7,403 nucleotides of DNA from Candidatus Acetothermia bacterium (GTDB taxonomy: Bacteria > Bipolaricaulota > Bipolaricaulia > Bipolaricaulales > Bipolaricaulaceae). The position numbers and the translations under genes are program-made. Below the pieces are notes generated by a model. The model made no database searches. It had not been told where the DNA came from and was given only the letters and a program-made list of their open reading frames with translations. The DNA lies in NCBI GenBank assembly GCA_011057175.1, contig DSBZ01000054.1, positions 1-7,403 of the forward strand, given 5' to 3'. Positions 6,100 through 7,403 of this stretch are shown here, in pieces (positions within the stretch are counted from its first letter, which is position 1; the number at the start of each line of letters is the position of its first letter).

Positions 6100-6964
6100 A
6101 CTGGTGGAGGGCCGCCTCGGGGGAGAGCTGACCGGTCTTGATCCGGAGGTCCAGTTCCTGGAGGGAGGCGAGGAGCGCGACGAGCCGCCCTTCCCCCCAT
6201 CGTTTGGCCTGATCGAGTCGCCGCCGCACGAGCCATGTCGGGCCGGCCGGTTCACGGCCGTCCTCCATCGCCGCGAGGGCGGCGAGGAGCGCCCGCACGT
6301 GCCCGACAAGGGCGAAGAACAGCGCTAGCGGATTCGCTCCCGCCGCAAGCAGGGTGCGCAGCTCGGCAAGGGCGGCAGGGATCTCCCCCTTGCCCACGGC
6401 ATCGAGGTACGCGTACGGCGTCCCCAAGGTGAAGAAGAGGAGTCGGGGGAGCCGATCCGGAGGGAGGCGTTCCCCTTTCCAGAGGGAGAGCTTCGCCACC
6501 TCCTGGGCAAGGCGCAACGGGTCGCCCGCTGCAGCATGGAGGAGGAGATCGACCACGAATGGGAGCCGGGGGAGGTCCGCCTCGGCGAGGAGCTCGCATG
6601 CGAGGGCCTGGAGCGCCCGCCCGGTCGGCGTGGGGAAGAACCGCGCCTCTTCCGCCCTCCGCACCACGGGCCCCTTCAGCGCCTCCCCCACGAAGGCAAG
6701 CCCAACACCAGGAGGCAGCTCCTTCGCCAGCACACGTGCCAGCCGCTCCTCCCCCACCAGCCTGTCCGCGCGGCGGACGATGATCACCCGCGGCTCCCCG
6801 AACAGGTCAGCGCTTCCCAGTTCTCCGATGAGCCGATCGAGGCATGGATCGTCCCCGAACAGCACGACCCGCTGGGCGGGACCCCACGCGGCAAGGGCAC
6901 GGGCGAGGGCCCGCTCCACGAGCAGGGGATCCCCCCAGTAGGCGACGATCCGCCGCGGGGCCAT
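6065..6964 (-). CDS. holA: DNA polymerase III delta subunit (clamp loader)
   Basis: HolA opens the beta sliding clamp as part of the clamp loader at the replication fork. The 299-residue product is slightly short for the family (about 330-340). The N terminus IVAYWGDPLLVERALARAL (6-24) matches the family's GxDxxLxxxAL start. Then come DLFGEPRVIIVRRADRL (53-69), GDPLRLAQEVAKLSLW (147-162) and the C-terminal LAAGANPLALFFALVGHVR (206-224). It ends in LDLRIKTGQLSPEAALHQF (271-289), the most typical delta signature. As usual for delta, no Walker A motif is seen. The ATG at 6964 has no Shine-Dalgarno within reach, only a run of Gs 14 or more bases upstream. A -10-like box six bases before it suggests a leaderless mRNA. 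The C-terminal codons overlap secD on the other strand by 35 bp. Confidence 0.9.
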   Translation of the reverse strand: MAPRRIVAYWGDPLLVERALARALAAWGPAQRVVLFGDDPCLDRLIGELGSADLFGEPRVIIVRRADRLVGEERLARVLAKELPPGVGLAFVGEALKGPVVRRAEEARFFPTPTGRALQALACELLAEADLPRLPFVVDLLLHAAAGDPLRLAQEVAKLSLWKGERLPPDRLPRLLFFTLGTPYAYLDAVGKGEIPAALAELRTLLAAGANPLALFFALVGHVRALLAALAAMEDGREPAGPTWLVRRRLDQAKRWGEGRLVALLASLQELDLRIKTGQLSPEAALHQFTLSLTPVGRG

Positions 6965-6970
6965 GCCGGA

Positions 6971-6999
6971 ACGTTACCCCCCCGCGGACGGGGACACAA
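6971..6999 (-). promoter_or_regulatory. promoter of holA, probably leaderless
   Basis: On the minus strand TTGTGT (6999-6994) and TAACGT (6976-6971) are separated by 17 bases. The -10 ends six bases before the holA ATG, so transcription should start at or next to the start codon. The -35 lies three bases from the oppositely facing tRNA -35. Confidence 0.5.
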
Positions 7000-7002
7000 A
7001 TG

Positions 7003-7031
7003 TTGAGCCCACGACCCCATCCTGCTACCAT
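7003..7031 (+). promoter_or_regulatory. promoter of tRNA-Leu (and plsX)
   Basis: TTGAGC (7003-7008) and TACCAT (7026-7031) are separated by the ideal 17 bases, each matching the sigma70 consensus at four of six positions. The predicted start near 7037-7039 is one to three bases before the mature tRNA 5' end. Confidence 0.55.
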
Positions 7032-7039
7032 CGCCACAC

Positions 7040-7126
7040 GCCGAGGTGGCGGAATTGGCAGACGCGCTGTCTTGAGGGGGCAGTGGGCTTCGGCCTGTGT
7101 GGGTTCAAATCCCACCCTCGGCACCA
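7040..7126 (+). tRNA. tRNA-Leu (GAG)
   Basis: All arms of a class II tRNA are present. The acceptor stem GCCGAGG (7040-7046) pairs with CCTCGGC (7116-7122), with discriminator A7123 and an encoded CCA (7124-7126). The anticodon stem CTGTC (7067-7071) pairs with GGCAG (7079-7083, one G-U), with loop TTGAGGG and anticodon GAG (7074-7076) for CUC and CUU. A long variable arm with a TTCG loop (near 7085-7096) identifies a leucine-type tRNA. The T arm is GTGGG-TTCAAAT-CCCAC (7099-7115). CUC is the leucine codon used most in the window, so this is probably a major isoacceptor. Confidence 0.97.
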
Positions 7127-7132
7127 CGACCG

Positions 7133-7403
7133 GTGAAACCGCGGATCGTCGTGGACGTGATGGGGGCCGACCGCCCACCCGCCGAGCTCGCGCGGGGGGC
7201 GATCCAGGCCTCGGCGAAGCTGCCCCTCACCCTCGTCCTCGCCGCCCGACGGCGCGACCTCCCGCCCGACCTTCCGCCGACGATCGAGGTCCTCGAGTGC
7301 CCGCAGGACGAGGGGGAAGGCAGTTCGATCGCGCGCGGGATCGCCGCAGTGGGGAGGGGGGAGGCGGAGGCGTTCCTCTCCGCGGGGAGTACGGGAGCGG
7401 TGG
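7133..7403 (+). CDS. plsX: PlsX, phosphate acyltransferase (partial, cut by window end)
   Basis: PlsX makes acyl-phosphate from acyl-ACP, the first step of the PlsX-PlsY route to phospholipids, at the cytosolic membrane face. Ninety codons are visible with no stop. The start reads VKPRIVVDVMGADRPPAELA, matching the family's IAVDAMGGDxxP opening with one G changed to A (residue 12). Residues 65-90 contain SSIARGIAAV and FLSAGSTGAV, matching the family's SAGNTGA with N changed to S. The stretch between IEVLECPQDE (51-60) and SSI is shorter by roughly 10-15 residues than usual: the M.E.P...R.K part is missing. The GTG at 7133 gives the right N terminus. It lacks a Shine-Dalgarno site and sits six bases after the tRNA CCA, so it should be transcribed with the tRNA. 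The identification is good, but this is a divergent member. Confidence 0.88.
   Translation, partial: MKPRIVVDVMGADRPPAELARGAIQASAKLPLTLVLAARRRDLPPDLPPTIEVLECPQDEGEGSSIARGIAAVGRGEAEAFLSAGSTGAV

Overview
This is a compact, GC-rich bacterial chromosome segment made almost entirely of housekeeping genes. Codons end mostly in C or G, CTC is the favoured leucine codon, and GTG starts occur. I see no mobile element, CRISPR array or phage gene. SecD, YajC, a HolA-type delta subunit and PlsX mark a bacterium. I cannot fix the phylum. Several transcription units seem to start translation at or near the RNA 5' end: a TANNNT box lies 6-8 bases before the start codon and no Shine-Dalgarno site is usable. 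This style is known in Deinococcus-like and actinobacterial genomes and may extend to poorly studied deep-branching thermophile-related lineages. A candidate phylum such as Bipolaricaulota is a guess, not a result.

Layout, left to right. Positions 1-363 hold a decayed glyoxalase/VOC-fold gene on the minus strand. It has a one-base frameshift in a six-base homopolymer and an internal deletion, and a stem-loop lies just past its stop codon. Positions 364-610 are non-coding, with small hairpins. Positions 611-1999 (minus) encode cysteinyl-tRNA synthetase. A short divergent promoter region (about 2000-2090) separates it from a plus-strand block: a small multidrug-export family membrane protein (2091-2552), the Mg2+ channel/transporter MgtE (2605-3921), an unrecognised 160-residue polytopic membrane protein (3918-4400), YajC (4397-4696) and SecD (4705-6099). 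From mgtE to secD the genes overlap by four bases or lie 8 bp apart, so they are probably one operon. No secF follows secD. Instead, the convergent DNA polymerase III delta gene holA (6065-6964, minus) overlaps the secD 3' end by 35 bp.

A second compact divergent promoter region (6965-7039) serves holA and a tRNA-Leu(GAG) (7040-7126). The plsX gene (7133 to the window edge) begins six bases after the encoded CCA end of the tRNA.

The plus-strand operon has a membrane theme: ion transport, an unknown membrane protein and the SecD-YajC part of the protein export machinery. The most unusual aspects are the leaderless-looking starts, the tRNA-plsX junction (which could yield a near-leaderless plsX mRNA by tRNA processing), the unknown gene fused by overlaps to yajC-secD, and the missing secF. 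I found no clear new multi-gene defence or biosynthetic system.
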